From an uncultured Apibacter sp. (GTDB taxonomy: Bacteria > Bacteroidota > Bacteroidia > Flavobacteriales > Weeksellaceae), in assembly GCA_945280365.1 (NCBI GenBank), contig CALYQD010000002.1, positions 1 to 64,000 on the forward strand: a DNA stretch of 64,000 nucleotides, read 5' to 3'. Of this stretch, positions 55,227-64,000 are shown piece by piece; within the stretch, counting starts at the first letter, position 1, and every line of letters starts with the position of its first letter. The notes under the pieces were generated by a model, which had not been told where the DNA came from, did no database searches, and saw nothing but the letters and a program-made list of their open reading frames with translations. Both the position numbers and the translations under genes were made by a program.

Positions 55227-56186
55227 TTAGTGGTTATGAGAATTTTTTTGGGAGATTATAATTCCAAAAACTCCTAAAATAATCAATAATATTCCTAATA
55301 ACATCATGGATGAAAAAGGTTCGGAAAAAACCAAAACCCCTATGATCACCGCTGTAATTGGTTCAAAAGCCCCTAAAACTGATGTTAGTGTTGATCCAAT
55401 TCTTCTAACTGCCTCAACCAACGTTATAATTGATACTATGGTAGGAATTAGTGCTAGTAATGTGATGTTGAGAACACAAGACACATCTTTTACCGGAAAC
55501 CATTGGAATGAACCGGTTAATAAACAAAATAGAAGAAGATAAACAACACCTATGACTTGTATATAAAAAGTATATCTAAGCACCGGCATATCCTTGACCG
55601 TTGATTTTACAGAGAATACTAAGAAAAAAGCGTAAAATATAGCTGCGGATAGGGCAAATAAAATTCCTTTAAAATTTATTTTTCCAATACCCTCTCCTAA
55701 TGATAATAAAGCAACACCTGTCACAGCTAATAAAATAGAGATAAAACCTTTTATTGAAATTTTTTCTTTAAAGAAAATTCCCATAATTAAAGTAACAAAA
55801 ACAGGATACAAAAAATGTACGGTAGTTGTTACTCCACCTCCTAAATAGGTATAAGATAGAAAAAAAAAGAGTGAACAGGTATTGCACAGTAAACTGAGCA
55901 CTGTTAATGCTTTAAATTCTTTTAACGATACTTTAAAATTTACTTTTTTAATTTTCATCAAAACAGCTACGGCAATACATGCGAGTAAAAAACGATACAA
56001 TAATACCGTATCAAAATTTAATCCTTTTTGCATCAATGGTATGCTAAATAAAGGAATTAAACCATAGGTCATAGAAGAAATGATTGCGCTTAATGATCCT
56101 TTAAAAAAAGATCCTTTTCCATATTTCCCAACCAGTGCCTTTGATTTTCTTGGTAAGCGTAATAATATATACCTTGCTGCCCTCAT
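55227..56186 (-). CDS. EamA/DMT-family transporter
   Basis: A 10-helix drug/metabolite transporter with two EamA repeats (first: SLSAIISSMTYGLIPLFSIP; second: GILFALSAAIFYAFFLVFSV). It exports small metabolites or amino acids; the substrate is unknown. The longest frame starts at 56210, but an exact -7 box at 56208-56215 covers that codon, so the ATG at 56186 (MRAARYILLRLPRK) or one further in is the real start. That gives about 319 residues with a basic N-terminal tail before the first helix. Confidence 0.88.
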   Translation of the reverse strand: MRAARYILLRLPRKSKALVGKYGKGSFFKGSLSAIISSMTYGLIPLFSIPLMQKGLNFDTVLLYRFLLACIAVAVLMKIKKVNFKVSLKEFKALTVLSLLCNTCSLFFFLSYTYLGGGVTTTVHFLYPVFVTLIMGIFFKEKISIKGFISILLAVTGVALLSLGEGIGKINFKGILFALSAAIFYAFFLVFSVKSTVKDMPVLRYTFYIQVIGVVYLLLFCLLTGSFQWFPVKDVSCVLNITLLALIPTIVSIITLVEAVRRIGSTLTSVLGAFEPITAVIIGVLVFSEPFSSMMLLGILLIILGVFGIIISQKNSHNH

Positions 56187-56207
56187 TTTTAGTGTAAAAA
56201 TTTGCTG

Positions 56208-56215
56208 CAAAGATA
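56208..56215 (-). promoter_or_regulatory. -7 box that decides the EamA start
   Basis: On the minus strand TATCTTTG, an exact TAnnTTTG box. It overlaps the most upstream possible start codon (56210), so translation must begin further in, at 56186 or later. Confidence 0.5.
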
Positions 56216-56551
56216 TTTCTTAAATTTTACATTAAAAAACATGTTTTTTTAAAAAATACTTCTTTGAATTTAATACTCTATATTTTTAGAAATAATGATT
56301 AAAATCTGTATCGTTAAAAAAAGTTTATATTATATAATTATCTCACAATATTATTACTCTCGTTTTTTTAATTAAATAATAAAGCGGATATAACTCAACC
56401 ATTAACAATATCAACGGAATTATCTTAAATTCAATTATTATAGCTAATTATTAAAAAAACGCTATATAATAAATAAAAAATAATTTTTTATCAACTATCT
56501 TTTGTAATTAATATTTATAAGTTTGAAAAAATATAATTAAAAAAAGGTTTA
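56216..56551. other. AT-rich spacer
   Basis: About 335 bp between the start of the EamA gene and the end of the HSP90-like gene. No gene, hairpin terminator or repeat was recognised. Confidence 0.5.
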
Positions 56552-58354
56552 CTAAAAATCTAATTTTTCCATAAAATCGCTCATTCCTAAAATTATAAGT
56601 TGATATAAAGCATTATTAAATACTTCCATTTCTTTTTTATTTACAGGATATCCTCCCAACATAAGTGCTTGTACATACATGATATGAACGATTGCTTCAA
56701 ACATAAAGGAATCTTCAACCTGAAATAATTTTTGTACTATTTCATTATCTTTATTAAAGCATAAAGTCGGCATATTTTCATTTTCTTTTTTCACAAAATT
56801 CTGTAACGTTGATGAAAAAGGATTGGCCGAATTAGATAAATTCTGTATATTTTTATTATTAATAGCTTGATCATTCGCTACATATATAGCAGGAGTATCA
56901 ACAGGGTGGAATTCTTTAATTTGAACCTTACAATAAAAAGATCGAAGAAGCTGATTGGCTTTTTTTTCAAATCTAATATAATTTTGATTTTCAGCGATTT
57001 TAACATCTTCAAAATTATCCAATATATCTTGAGGGGTTATCTTTTTGAAAATGATCTCGGGTATTGTTACCTTAATTTTTTCAATCAAATCTGTTTCAAA
57101 GCTGTAAGCTGAATTAATTATTGTTTTTCCTTGAGATCCAGCTATTCTTCGTATTTGCCTGAAATCATCCAAGTAAGGAGTATAGTATATAATTTCATTA
57201 TAAGTTCTGAGTGATAAAAAAGTCATGTCTCCTTTGTTTGTTTCAAAGGGAATATAATCAATAAACATTTTTAATAAATCGGAATCTTCTAACGCTAATG
57301 CTTTGATATATAAATGATGAATTTTTATTATTTGACTAAGGATATGTGTATCTGTAACAGCAAGATATTTTAAATAATCCTTAAAACAAAATGTAAGCTC
57401 ATTTTTAGCTTTTGCCATGAGCTCATTATTCATAAGCGCTTCCCTTGAGGCCGTAGGTCGTAATGTGTTAGTGTTTATTATGCAACGTACAAAGGTTGAC
57501 CAATCGGGAAGGAGTCCTTTAACATCCTCACATAGAAACATTCTTTTTAAATAAACTTTATTCTGCTTCGTATTTCCTAAAAACTGAACCTTATGAGGCA
57601 TTATATAAGCTATACCTTTTATCTCTCCTACCTGAGATTCTAATTTAAAGGAATCTAAAAAATTTATACCAAATATTTTTTTACCATATTGAAGTATATC
57701 TTCTTTTGATGCTTCAGAACTTAACCACACAGGTTCTTTATCGACAAGCACATCGTTTCCCTTTTCGGAAACAAAATTAATTTTTATAGGTAAGGCATCT
57801 CCAAAATAGAGAATATTTTTCTTTATTTCTTCTTCTTTAAAGAGACTTTTCCATTCTTTCTTTGGGGTAAGAATCACTCGAGTGCCTATTTCTTTTATAT
57901 CTTCCGAAGGTTCAACTACATAGGTACCATCTGCCTTTCCAATCCAACGTATTCCTTTATTTTTTAATAGCGAACGAGTTTCAACAATTATTTCATTGCT
58001 TACGACCAAACAAGAAAGCATCCCTATACCAAACTTTCCTATATAATCTTTTTCTTCAAGTTCTCCTCTTTTGGAACTTTGTCCTATTACGGAAAGAAAT
58101 TGATGAACCCCCTCTTCTGTAAGCCCAATTCCATTATCTTCAAAAATAAATTTGGGTGTATCCTCATCATGAGTTAAGTACAACGTAATTTTCCCTTCAA
58201 ATTCATCTATACCTTTGCGTGCTGTAATCGCATCTACTCCATTTTGAAGTAGCTCACGTATGAAAACATTGGGACTGCTATAAATATGTTCTGAAAGTAA
58301 TTCAATCATCCCTTTCAGATTAACCTGAAATAAATATTTATTAGTATCTGACAT
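56552..58354 (-). CDS. atypical HSP90-family GHKL ATPase
   Basis: A 600-residue protein with an HSP90-type ATPase domain: FIRELLQNGVDAITAR (31-46, with Glu-34 and Asn-38 for catalysis and Mg), FEDNGIGLTE (71-80), YIGKFGIGMLS (104-114) and GTRVIL (157-162). A middle domain with NTNTLRPTASREAL near 300 follows. Canonical HtpG has LLSNASDA in the first motif and is a little longer; this belongs to the separate bacterial 'HSP90 family protein' group. The C-terminal domain is divergent. It starts 30 bp after the Sel1-repeat gene's stop, in one operon, recalling HSP90 with solenoid co-chaperones. The client is unknown. Confidence 0.9.
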   Translation of the reverse strand: MSDTNKYLFQVNLKGMIELLSEHIYSSPNVFIRELLQNGVDAITARKGIDEFEGKITLYLTHDEDTPKFIFEDNGIGLTEEGVHQFLSVIGQSSKRGELEEKDYIGKFGIGMLSCLVVSNEIIVETRSLLKNKGIRWIGKADGTYVVEPSEDIKEIGTRVILTPKKEWKSLFKEEEIKKNILYFGDALPIKINFVSEKGNDVLVDKEPVWLSSEASKEDILQYGKKIFGINFLDSFKLESQVGEIKGIAYIMPHKVQFLGNTKQNKVYLKRMFLCEDVKGLLPDWSTFVRCIINTNTLRPTASREALMNNELMAKAKNELTFCFKDYLKYLAVTDTHILSQIIKIHHLYIKALALEDSDLLKMFIDYIPFETNKGDMTFLSLRTYNEIIYYTPYLDDFRQIRRIAGSQGKTIINSAYSFETDLIEKIKVTIPEIIFKKITPQDILDNFEDVKIAENQNYIRFEKKANQLLRSFYCKVQIKEFHPVDTPAIYVANDQAINNKNIQNLSNSANPFSSTLQNFVKKENENMPTLCFNKDNEIVQKLFQVEDSFMFEAIVHIMYVQALMLGGYPVNKKEMEVFNNALYQLIILGMSDFMEKLDF

Positions 58355-58384
58355 ATAATTTTGTAAAACTATGAATCTATCAAT

Positions 58385-60901
58385 TTAAAATAACTTCCAT
58401 CTTCTTTTTCTTTTTCCTACTATCTTAGAGGCTTTTTCATGACCATTATCTGATGCCTTCTGATACCACATCATTGCTTTTGTTTCATCTTCGGCAACTC
58501 CTTTTCCCATTAGATAACAATTTCCTAATTCAAATTGTGCTTCTGCATATTCGGACTCAGCGGTCTTGGTTAATCGGATAATTCCCTGCTCCAAATCTTG
58601 ATTGGTACCTTCTCCATCCAATAACATCATAGCGGTATAAAATTCTGCATATAAATTACCTTCTTCCGCTGCTTTTGAAAGCCATGTAAAAGCCTCAACC
58701 TGATTCTCATCCGTTCCAATTCCAAATTTATAAGAAATTCCTAATCTATATTTGGCGCTAGTAAATCCTGCTTCAGCCCCTAAGGTATAATACTTAAAAG
58801 CTTCTTTAAGATTTTCCTCTGTTCCTACTCCGTACTCATAACAAACTCCCAATCCTTCGGAAACCAATCCTTTTTCTTCGGCATTTTTATAATATTCAAA
58901 GGCTTTATCATCTTGAGGATTTTCCAATCCTGCATCATTATAAAGATAATAGTCTCCTAACAGTAACGCTGCATATGGATATCCTCTTTCGTAAGATTTA
59001 TTAAGCCATTCTAATGCTTTTTCAAAATTTTTCTCAACTAAACCATAATAGTAATAATATCCCATTTTATATTGCGCAAAGGAATAGCCTTGTTCAGCAG
59101 CTTTCAACATATAATCCATGATTTTTTCCGCATCAAATTCTAAACCACCATATTCGCCTTCATAAGATAAGGCTAATTCAATACATGCATCTCCGTAATT
59201 ATGTTCGGCAGCTTTTTTAAAGTTATCTAAAGCAAATTCGGGGTTTTCAGGAACTCCAATTCCATATTTGTAGGCTCTTCCAAGATTGTAAATGCCTTCT
59301 AAATTTCCAGATTCAGCAGATTTTTGATAGGCTTGAAATGCTTTCATATAGTTTTTTTCACCCAGTAGCCCTTCTTCTTCATAATAGCCTATTTTATTAC
59401 AAGCATATGAATATCCGTTTTCTGCAGCTGAATTATACAATTCATAAGCTTTTTGAATGTCTTTTTCAACTCCTGTTCCCTCTTCATAACAGATGGCTAA
59501 TTCCATCTTTGCATAATTCGACCCCATTTCTATAGCTTTATTAAAATATTCTATTGCTTTAGCTGGGTCTGCTTCTTCAGTTTTAGTTACTCCTACCCTA
59601 TAATAATGTCCTACTAATTCTATTCCATAAATTGAATTTCTTTCAGCAGCCAATTGATACCATTTAAAAGCCTCATAATAATCCGGTTCAAGCACTCCGT
59701 TTTCATACATTTGTCCTAAAATATAAGGGGCAAACGAATCTCCTAATTCTATAGATTTGTCTAATAAGTTTCTGGCTTCTTCTATATTCGGCACTTCTTG
59801 ATTTAACAATTGATAGGCTTTTTCCGACATGGCGGAGGCATTACCTTCCTTTATTGCTAAATCTAAATAAAAATTCCCTTTTTCAAAATCTTTAACTGAA
59901 TCTTCATATAAGTATATTAATGCTAATTGAAATGTAGAATCATCGAAATAATACAAATTAGCTTTTTCATGCCAATGTATGGATTTTTGAATTGATTTAT
60001 TTTCATCTGGGGAATAATTGTAATAACGTGCCAACCAATTTGCTGCATAAATCACTCCATCTTCATATGCTTTTTCTAAGAATTCAATTCCTTCGGATGT
60101 TTGATAACCTTTAATTCTTTCATTAATTATATTTATGCCCAGCAAATATTTACTAATGGCGCAATTATTTTTTATTCCTTCTTCTAGTATTTCTTTTGCC
60201 TTTTCTAAATTTTCTTCTTTGTATAAATAGAATTCTCCTAGTAAATGATAGGCTCTTTCGGATTCTACTTCTCTGGAATTATTAAATTCTTCTATATCGG
60301 AAAGAATTTTAGCATTATCTTGTTCTGTATAAAAAGTTACATTAAGCAATAAATTGTCTGCTTTTGTATAACCCAATTCTTTAGACTTATGTAATAAATG
60401 CAATCCTTGTTCTTTATCTTCTTTTTCACCCCTCATTGCAAAATATAGATTATATCCATGAGTAGCCATACAAGCAGGATCTCCTAATTTTATTCCTTGC
60501 AGAATATATTCTTTTGCTTTTTCATTACTTCTATAGGGCCTACGAGCAGTGTTTATTATATATCCTCTTTTATGATATGCTCTTAAAAATTGTTGTTTTA
60601 AAAATTTATCATTTACTTCTTCTACTTTTTCAAACCAAAATCTGTAGTCAATATCAGATAAATTTGTAGAAAAATGTTGATTACTATTATCATCGTATAA
60701 AGATAGATATAACTTCTTTATTTCTTCGTTAACAGAATTAGAATCAAGAGCTAACTCACACAAAATCAAACCCTTTAACCAGTTATCTTTATTATAAAAA
60801 TTTTTTTCTTTTAACAATTCAATGACTTCTTCTTCTATCGGCTGATTATTTAATTGTTTAAATAATTCTTGATAATGGTTTTCTAAATTTGATTTCAACA
60901 T
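58385..60901 (-). CDS. large Sel1-repeat protein
   Basis: An 838-residue cytosolic protein built of about 18 Sel1-like (TPR-related) repeats from about residue 130 to 825, with the typical units of about 36 residues (for example AKMELAICYEEGTGVEKDIQ, then KAYELYNSAAENGYSYACNK). The N-terminal 120 residues are helical but not Sel1. The C-terminus is very basic (KRKRRWK). No signal peptide, unlike most secreted Sel1 proteins. Such solenoids are protein-binding scaffolds. It is the first gene of the unit with the HSP90-like ATPase; a co-chaperone or adaptor role is the natural inference. Divergent from the AsmA-like gene. Confidence 0.92.
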   Translation of the reverse strand: MLKSNLENHYQELFKQLNNQPIEEEVIELLKEKNFYNKDNWLKGLILCELALDSNSVNEEIKKLYLSLYDDNSNQHFSTNLSDIDYRFWFEKVEEVNDKFLKQQFLRAYHKRGYIINTARRPYRSNEKAKEYILQGIKLGDPACMATHGYNLYFAMRGEKEDKEQGLHLLHKSKELGYTKADNLLLNVTFYTEQDNAKILSDIEEFNNSREVESERAYHLLGEFYLYKEENLEKAKEILEEGIKNNCAISKYLLGINIINERIKGYQTSEGIEFLEKAYEDGVIYAANWLARYYNYSPDENKSIQKSIHWHEKANLYYFDDSTFQLALIYLYEDSVKDFEKGNFYLDLAIKEGNASAMSEKAYQLLNQEVPNIEEARNLLDKSIELGDSFAPYILGQMYENGVLEPDYYEAFKWYQLAAERNSIYGIELVGHYYRVGVTKTEEADPAKAIEYFNKAIEMGSNYAKMELAICYEEGTGVEKDIQKAYELYNSAAENGYSYACNKIGYYEEEGLLGEKNYMKAFQAYQKSAESGNLEGIYNLGRAYKYGIGVPENPEFALDNFKKAAEHNYGDACIELALSYEGEYGGLEFDAEKIMDYMLKAAEQGYSFAQYKMGYYYYYGLVEKNFEKALEWLNKSYERGYPYAALLLGDYYLYNDAGLENPQDDKAFEYYKNAEEKGLVSEGLGVCYEYGVGTEENLKEAFKYYTLGAEAGFTSAKYRLGISYKFGIGTDENQVEAFTWLSKAAEEGNLYAEFYTAMMLLDGEGTNQDLEQGIIRLTKTAESEYAEAQFELGNCYLMGKGVAEDETKAMMWYQKASDNGHEKASKIVGKRKRRWKLF

Positions 60902-61087
60902 ATTAATTATTAATTTTTTTAAGCTATAAATTTTAAGCCATAAAATTATAAAATTTATATATAAAATAAATTTATATTTTTAGATTATCCAAAAATTACA
61001 AACTCTTCAAACCTACTTAAATTACAGAATTAAACATATTCCAAAAATTTATATTTCGTTCTCTCATGTTTTTATTTTATTTTTATA

Positions 61088-61095
61088 TACATTTG
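61088..61095 (+). promoter_or_regulatory. -7 box for the AsmA-like gene
   Basis: TACATTTG, an exact TAnnTTTG box, 20 bp before the ATG at 61116. Confidence 0.5.
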
Positions 61096-61115
61096 ATAAA
61101 AAATAATCAATTTGC

Positions 61116-63911
61116 ATGAAGTGGAAAAAAATTTCATTTTGGTTGATTTTTATCTTTATTTTAGGTTCTCTTTTAAACTTTGGAATTAATGATTGGATAA
61201 AAAACAGTCTTCCGAATTTTATTTCAAAAAGAAATGATACACCTTATAACTTCAATTATGCTGATGTATCTTACTCTCTTTTTGAGAGGCAAATGATTAT
61301 TAGTAATATAAATATTTCTCCTAAAAGTAAAAAAAAGGGTATCTATACAATTAATGTAAACAAAATAACTATTCATGGAGTTAAATTTCTACGTTTTATT
61401 ATTTTTAAAGATCTTGCCGCCAATCTTATTGAGATAGATTATCCGAATATCTTAATTAAACAAAACATTGATTCTTTTAATCACAAAAATGATTCAGTTA
61501 AATATAATCTTGGCAATTCTATTCAAATTGAAAAATTTGTAATTAATAAAGGGAATTTAGCTCTCTATAATACATCAGACGGTATTAAAAAAGCTTCTTT
61601 AACAAATCTAAATCTTTCTCTTTCAGGAGTTTTATGGGACATCGCTAATAAAGAAAAAAGAATCCCTATTACTTACAATAAGATAAAATTAGAAGTTTCG
61701 GATGTTTTTTATCAACTTAATGAAATTCATCATCTCCAATTAAAAAAATTGAAATTTGAAGATGGATATATACAAACCGATCAAATAATATTGCATCCGG
61801 ATATAACAGAAGAACAATTTAAAAATGAAAAATATTATCAAAAAAGTTTACTAAATATAAATATTCCTACAGCAAAAATAAAAAACTTGGATTGGGGATA
61901 CGACAAGGACGATTTTTTCTTCCTTAAAACTTCCAAAATTGAAGTTGATTCAACCAGTATTGTAATTAAAGAAAAATCATTAAATAAACCTACTAAAAAT
62001 ATTACAGCACATATAGATCGTATTATTCCCTTTAATTTAAATATAGATACTATTCAAATACTTAACTCAAAATTAAATTTTAATAATCACATAACCAGTA
62101 ATAATATAAATATAATTATTCAAAAAATCGTTAATAAAATAAATGATAAAATAACTCTGGAAAGTCTTAAATTATATAACAATTCATTAATTATATATCA
62201 ACAGAATAACACTGAATATACTCACAATAATCGTAACAATTTTACTTATTTATTCGACGATATCCTTGAAATAAAAAATTTTACTATTGCTAACACACAT
62301 ATACAATATGTAAACGAAAATAAAAAACCTATATTAGAGATGGGTAATATGAATTATTCCATCAATGATATCAATATAAATACGATATTTACAAATACTA
62401 AAAAATACATCCCTTTTTCTTATTCTGATTATAAATTAGAGGCCGATGATATTGTGTATTCAGGTATAAAATATCATACGTTTAAAATAGGAAAAATGCT
62501 TTTGAAAGATAATGAATTTCTTGCCAGTAAAATTCATATCATTCCTACTATAACTACCCCAGTATTTTCCGGATCAAACGACAGTAAAGATCTTTTTAAA
62601 ATATATGTTGATTACTTAAAAATTCCTATAGTAAATTGGAATATTACTGATAATAAATTTAATTTACAGGCCCCTTTCATTGTTATCAATGAAATGAATG
62701 CATCTATTTACCGAAACCCTTCAGTTAAATTAAATTCCAAAAAAATTCATTTAAATAATTACGATTTAAACACGGACATTCATATTGATAAATTTTCAAT
62801 TAATAAATCTTCCTTAAACCAATACAATGCCGCTAATGGTGAACTTATCACCTCTATAAAAGACCTTAAATTACAACTCTATACCATAACTTTAGAAGAT
62901 TCATCTAATGAAAATCCTTTAGATTTACCTTTTTCTTTTTCTAAATTTAATTTAACTGGAAAAAACATTTTTCATGATATGGGAAATCATACCATACATA
63001 CAAATTATCTCATGCTAACAAACTCCTCACTGTATGCAACTCATATAAAAATAAAACCTAAAAAGGAGCAGTTGGATTTGATGAAAAAAAGAGGTATTGA
63101 TGCGTACACTATAAACATTCCAAAAGTTAATATTCCAAAATTAAATTTCAAACTTACAAATCATAATATTGAATTTGCTGCCCCTCTTGTTTCATTTGAA
63201 AAAATGGATGTTACCATACACCAATTTGACCTTCCCAAAAAGTTGTATATTCCAACTTATAAATCTTTTCTAAGTGAAAAATTAAGAAAATTAAAGTTCA
63301 AATTAAATTTAAAAGAGGTTAATTTTTTAAATTCTTCTTTAACTTATGAAGAAGAATCTCTTAATAAAAAAACCGGAAAAATATTTTTTACTGATATCAA
63401 TGCAAAAGTTAAAAATATAATCGGCGGATATAAATTTTCATATTTACCCGATGTTACTATTAATTTTAAAAGTAAATTCATGAATTCCGGCAAATTAACA
63501 GCCATATGGAAATTTAACACTTTAAATAAAAATGATAATTTTATTGTAAAAGGAAGTATAGTAGGTTTGGCCGCCGAACAAATTGACAATTTTATCAAGC
63601 CTTACTTAAATATATCTTTTAAAGGATATATTAAAAAAGTATCCTTTAATTATTACGGAGACAATACGTACGGATATGGATCTTTTGGTATGGATTACAA
63701 AAATTTAAAAATAGCTTTTTATAAAAAAAACGGAAAAAAAGAAAAAAAAATGATGTCTTCACTAGCTAATTTAGCAATTAAAAAAAATTCAAAAGATTCT
63801 TTAAAAATATCGGAAATCAAAAAAGTAGAAAGAGCTAAAGATAAATCATTTTTTAATTTTATATGGAAATTAACCCTTAAAGGACTAAAAGAGACTTTAT
63901 CCATTTTTTAA
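61116..63911 (+). CDS. AsmA/DUF748-like large envelope protein
   Basis: A 931-residue protein with an N-terminal membrane anchor (KISFWLIFIFILGSLLNFGI, about 5-24) and a long periplasmic part of repeating beta-strand units, rich in Asn, Ile and Lys. Units begin with phrases like DVSYSLFERQMIISNINISP and recur as DYKLEADDIVYSGIKYHTF and SKFNLTGKNIFHDMGNHTIH. The C-terminal part (PDVTINFKSKFMNSGKLTAI, then VKGSIVGLAAEQIDNFIKPY) fits the AsmA/DUF748 group of bridge-like lipid-transport proteins. A role in phospholipid movement to the outer membrane is inference. The last 60 residues are Lys-rich. Confidence 0.82.
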   Translation: MKWKKISFWLIFIFILGSLLNFGINDWIKNSLPNFISKRNDTPYNFNYADVSYSLFERQMIISNINISPKSKKKGIYTINVNKITIHGVKFLRFIIFKDLAANLIEIDYPNILIKQNIDSFNHKNDSVKYNLGNSIQIEKFVINKGNLALYNTSDGIKKASLTNLNLSLSGVLWDIANKEKRIPITYNKIKLEVSDVFYQLNEIHHLQLKKLKFEDGYIQTDQIILHPDITEEQFKNEKYYQKSLLNINIPTAKIKNLDWGYDKDDFFFLKTSKIEVDSTSIVIKEKSLNKPTKNITAHIDRIIPFNLNIDTIQILNSKLNFNNHITSNNINIIIQKIVNKINDKITLESLKLYNNSLIIYQQNNTEYTHNNRNNFTYLFDDILEIKNFTIANTHIQYVNENKKPILEMGNMNYSINDININTIFTNTKKYIPFSYSDYKLEADDIVYSGIKYHTFKIGKMLLKDNEFLASKIHIIPTITTPVFSGSNDSKDLFKIYVDYLKIPIVNWNITDNKFNLQAPFIVINEMNASIYRNPSVKLNSKKIHLNNYDLNTDIHIDKFSINKSSLNQYNAANGELITSIKDLKLQLYTITLEDSSNENPLDLPFSFSKFNLTGKNIFHDMGNHTIHTNYLMLTNSSLYATHIKIKPKKEQLDLMKKRGIDAYTINIPKVNIPKLNFKLTNHNIEFAAPLVSFEKMDVTIHQFDLPKKLYIPTYKSFLSEKLRKLKFKLNLKEVNFLNSSLTYEEESLNKKTGKIFFTDINAKVKNIIGGYKFSYLPDVTINFKSKFMNSGKLTAIWKFNTLNKNDNFIVKGSIVGLAAEQIDNFIKPYLNISFKGYIKKVSFNYYGDNTYGYGSFGMDYKNLKIAFYKKNGKKEKKMMSSLANLAIKKNSKDSLKISEIKKVERAKDKSFFNFIWKLTLKGLKETLSIF

Positions 63912-64000
63912 TTTTTCCATATTTTCAATATACAATATTCTGTATTCTTCCTTAGTTAATTGAATCATTTGCATACAACAGCTTTTATTCATAGGCTATC

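Noticed and set aside
56552-58354. Canonical HtpG chaperone
   Set aside because: The first ATPase motif and the divergent C-terminal domain fit the separate HSP90-family group rather than HtpG.
63897-63992. 31-residue minus-strand frame at the right edge
   Set aside because: It is closed by a stop just upstream (63996-63998), overlaps the end of the AsmA-like gene and matches nothing known.
1-64000. CRISPR array
   Set aside because: No series of short regularly spaced repeats was seen, and no cas gene. The only long repeats are those of the TPR-like genes.

Overview
The window is very AT-rich. Wherever a promoter box can be read it has the Bacteroidota form TAnnTTTG. The gene set (TatA, DUF4254, DUF4292, DUF3078, an EnvC-like activator, an LpxL-type acyltransferase, Sel1 and VKGC-like proteins) fits a member of Flavobacteriales, perhaps a low-GC Weeksellaceae such as Apibacter. 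The family and genus are inference.

Region 1 (1-16.9 kb) is ordinary chromosome. On the minus strand dut, a sugar-nucleotidyltransferase, a DUF4292 lipoprotein, an EnvC-like cell-separation factor, tatA and a DUF4254 gene follow each other closely. Beyond them lie a lipoprotein, a DUF3078 outer-membrane protein, a PfkB kinase and an unknown protein. On the plus strand are a HerA-like ATPase, a DnaQ/GIY-YIG nuclease, hemH, an LpxL-type acyltransferase, a glycosyltransferase and lysA, then tRNA-Ser(UGA).

Region 2 (16.95-23.76 kb) is a decayed island in the 3' end of that tRNA. It is bounded by imperfect 24-bp repeats (20/24 identical, the last 14 bases exact). Its integrase is frameshifted and cut by an IS21-family element that is itself a remnant. 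The cargo is an operon-like row: truncated AraC regulator, broken RibD/DHFR-like gene, alpha/beta hydrolase, cyclophilin-like protein, MFS exporter and a second, broken hydrolase.

Region 3 (23.9-44.7 kb) is accessory DNA with much gene decay. It holds a multiply frameshifted PHP/SMC-like ATPase (TrlF-type), an XRE regulator divergent from a SymE-like toxin, and an HxlR/nitroreductase pair with a clear shared operator. These are followed by AraC, aldo/keto reductase and SDR genes, an HxlR/VOC pair, fossils of an esterase, a TetR regulator and an HPP protein, a cupin and a second XRE gene. It ends with an operon for three exported proteins (alpha/beta hydrolase, Zn-alcohol dehydrogenase, NTF2-like) beside a LytS/LytR-type two-component system, and a surface-protein fossil.

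Region 4 (44.7-64 kb) holds a DUF6051 hydrolase-fold protein divergent from a KAS III enzyme, a YqiA-like esterase and a Wzx-type flippase. Then come a candidate structured small RNA, three overlapping tandem TPR-like genes (two nearly identical), a VKGC-like membrane protein and an EamA transporter. The last genes are an operon of an 838-residue Sel1-repeat protein with an atypical HSP90-family ATPase, and a large AsmA-like protein. The Sel1/HSP90 operon, with the amplified solenoid genes nearby, is the best candidate for an undescribed system. No CRISPR array was seen.
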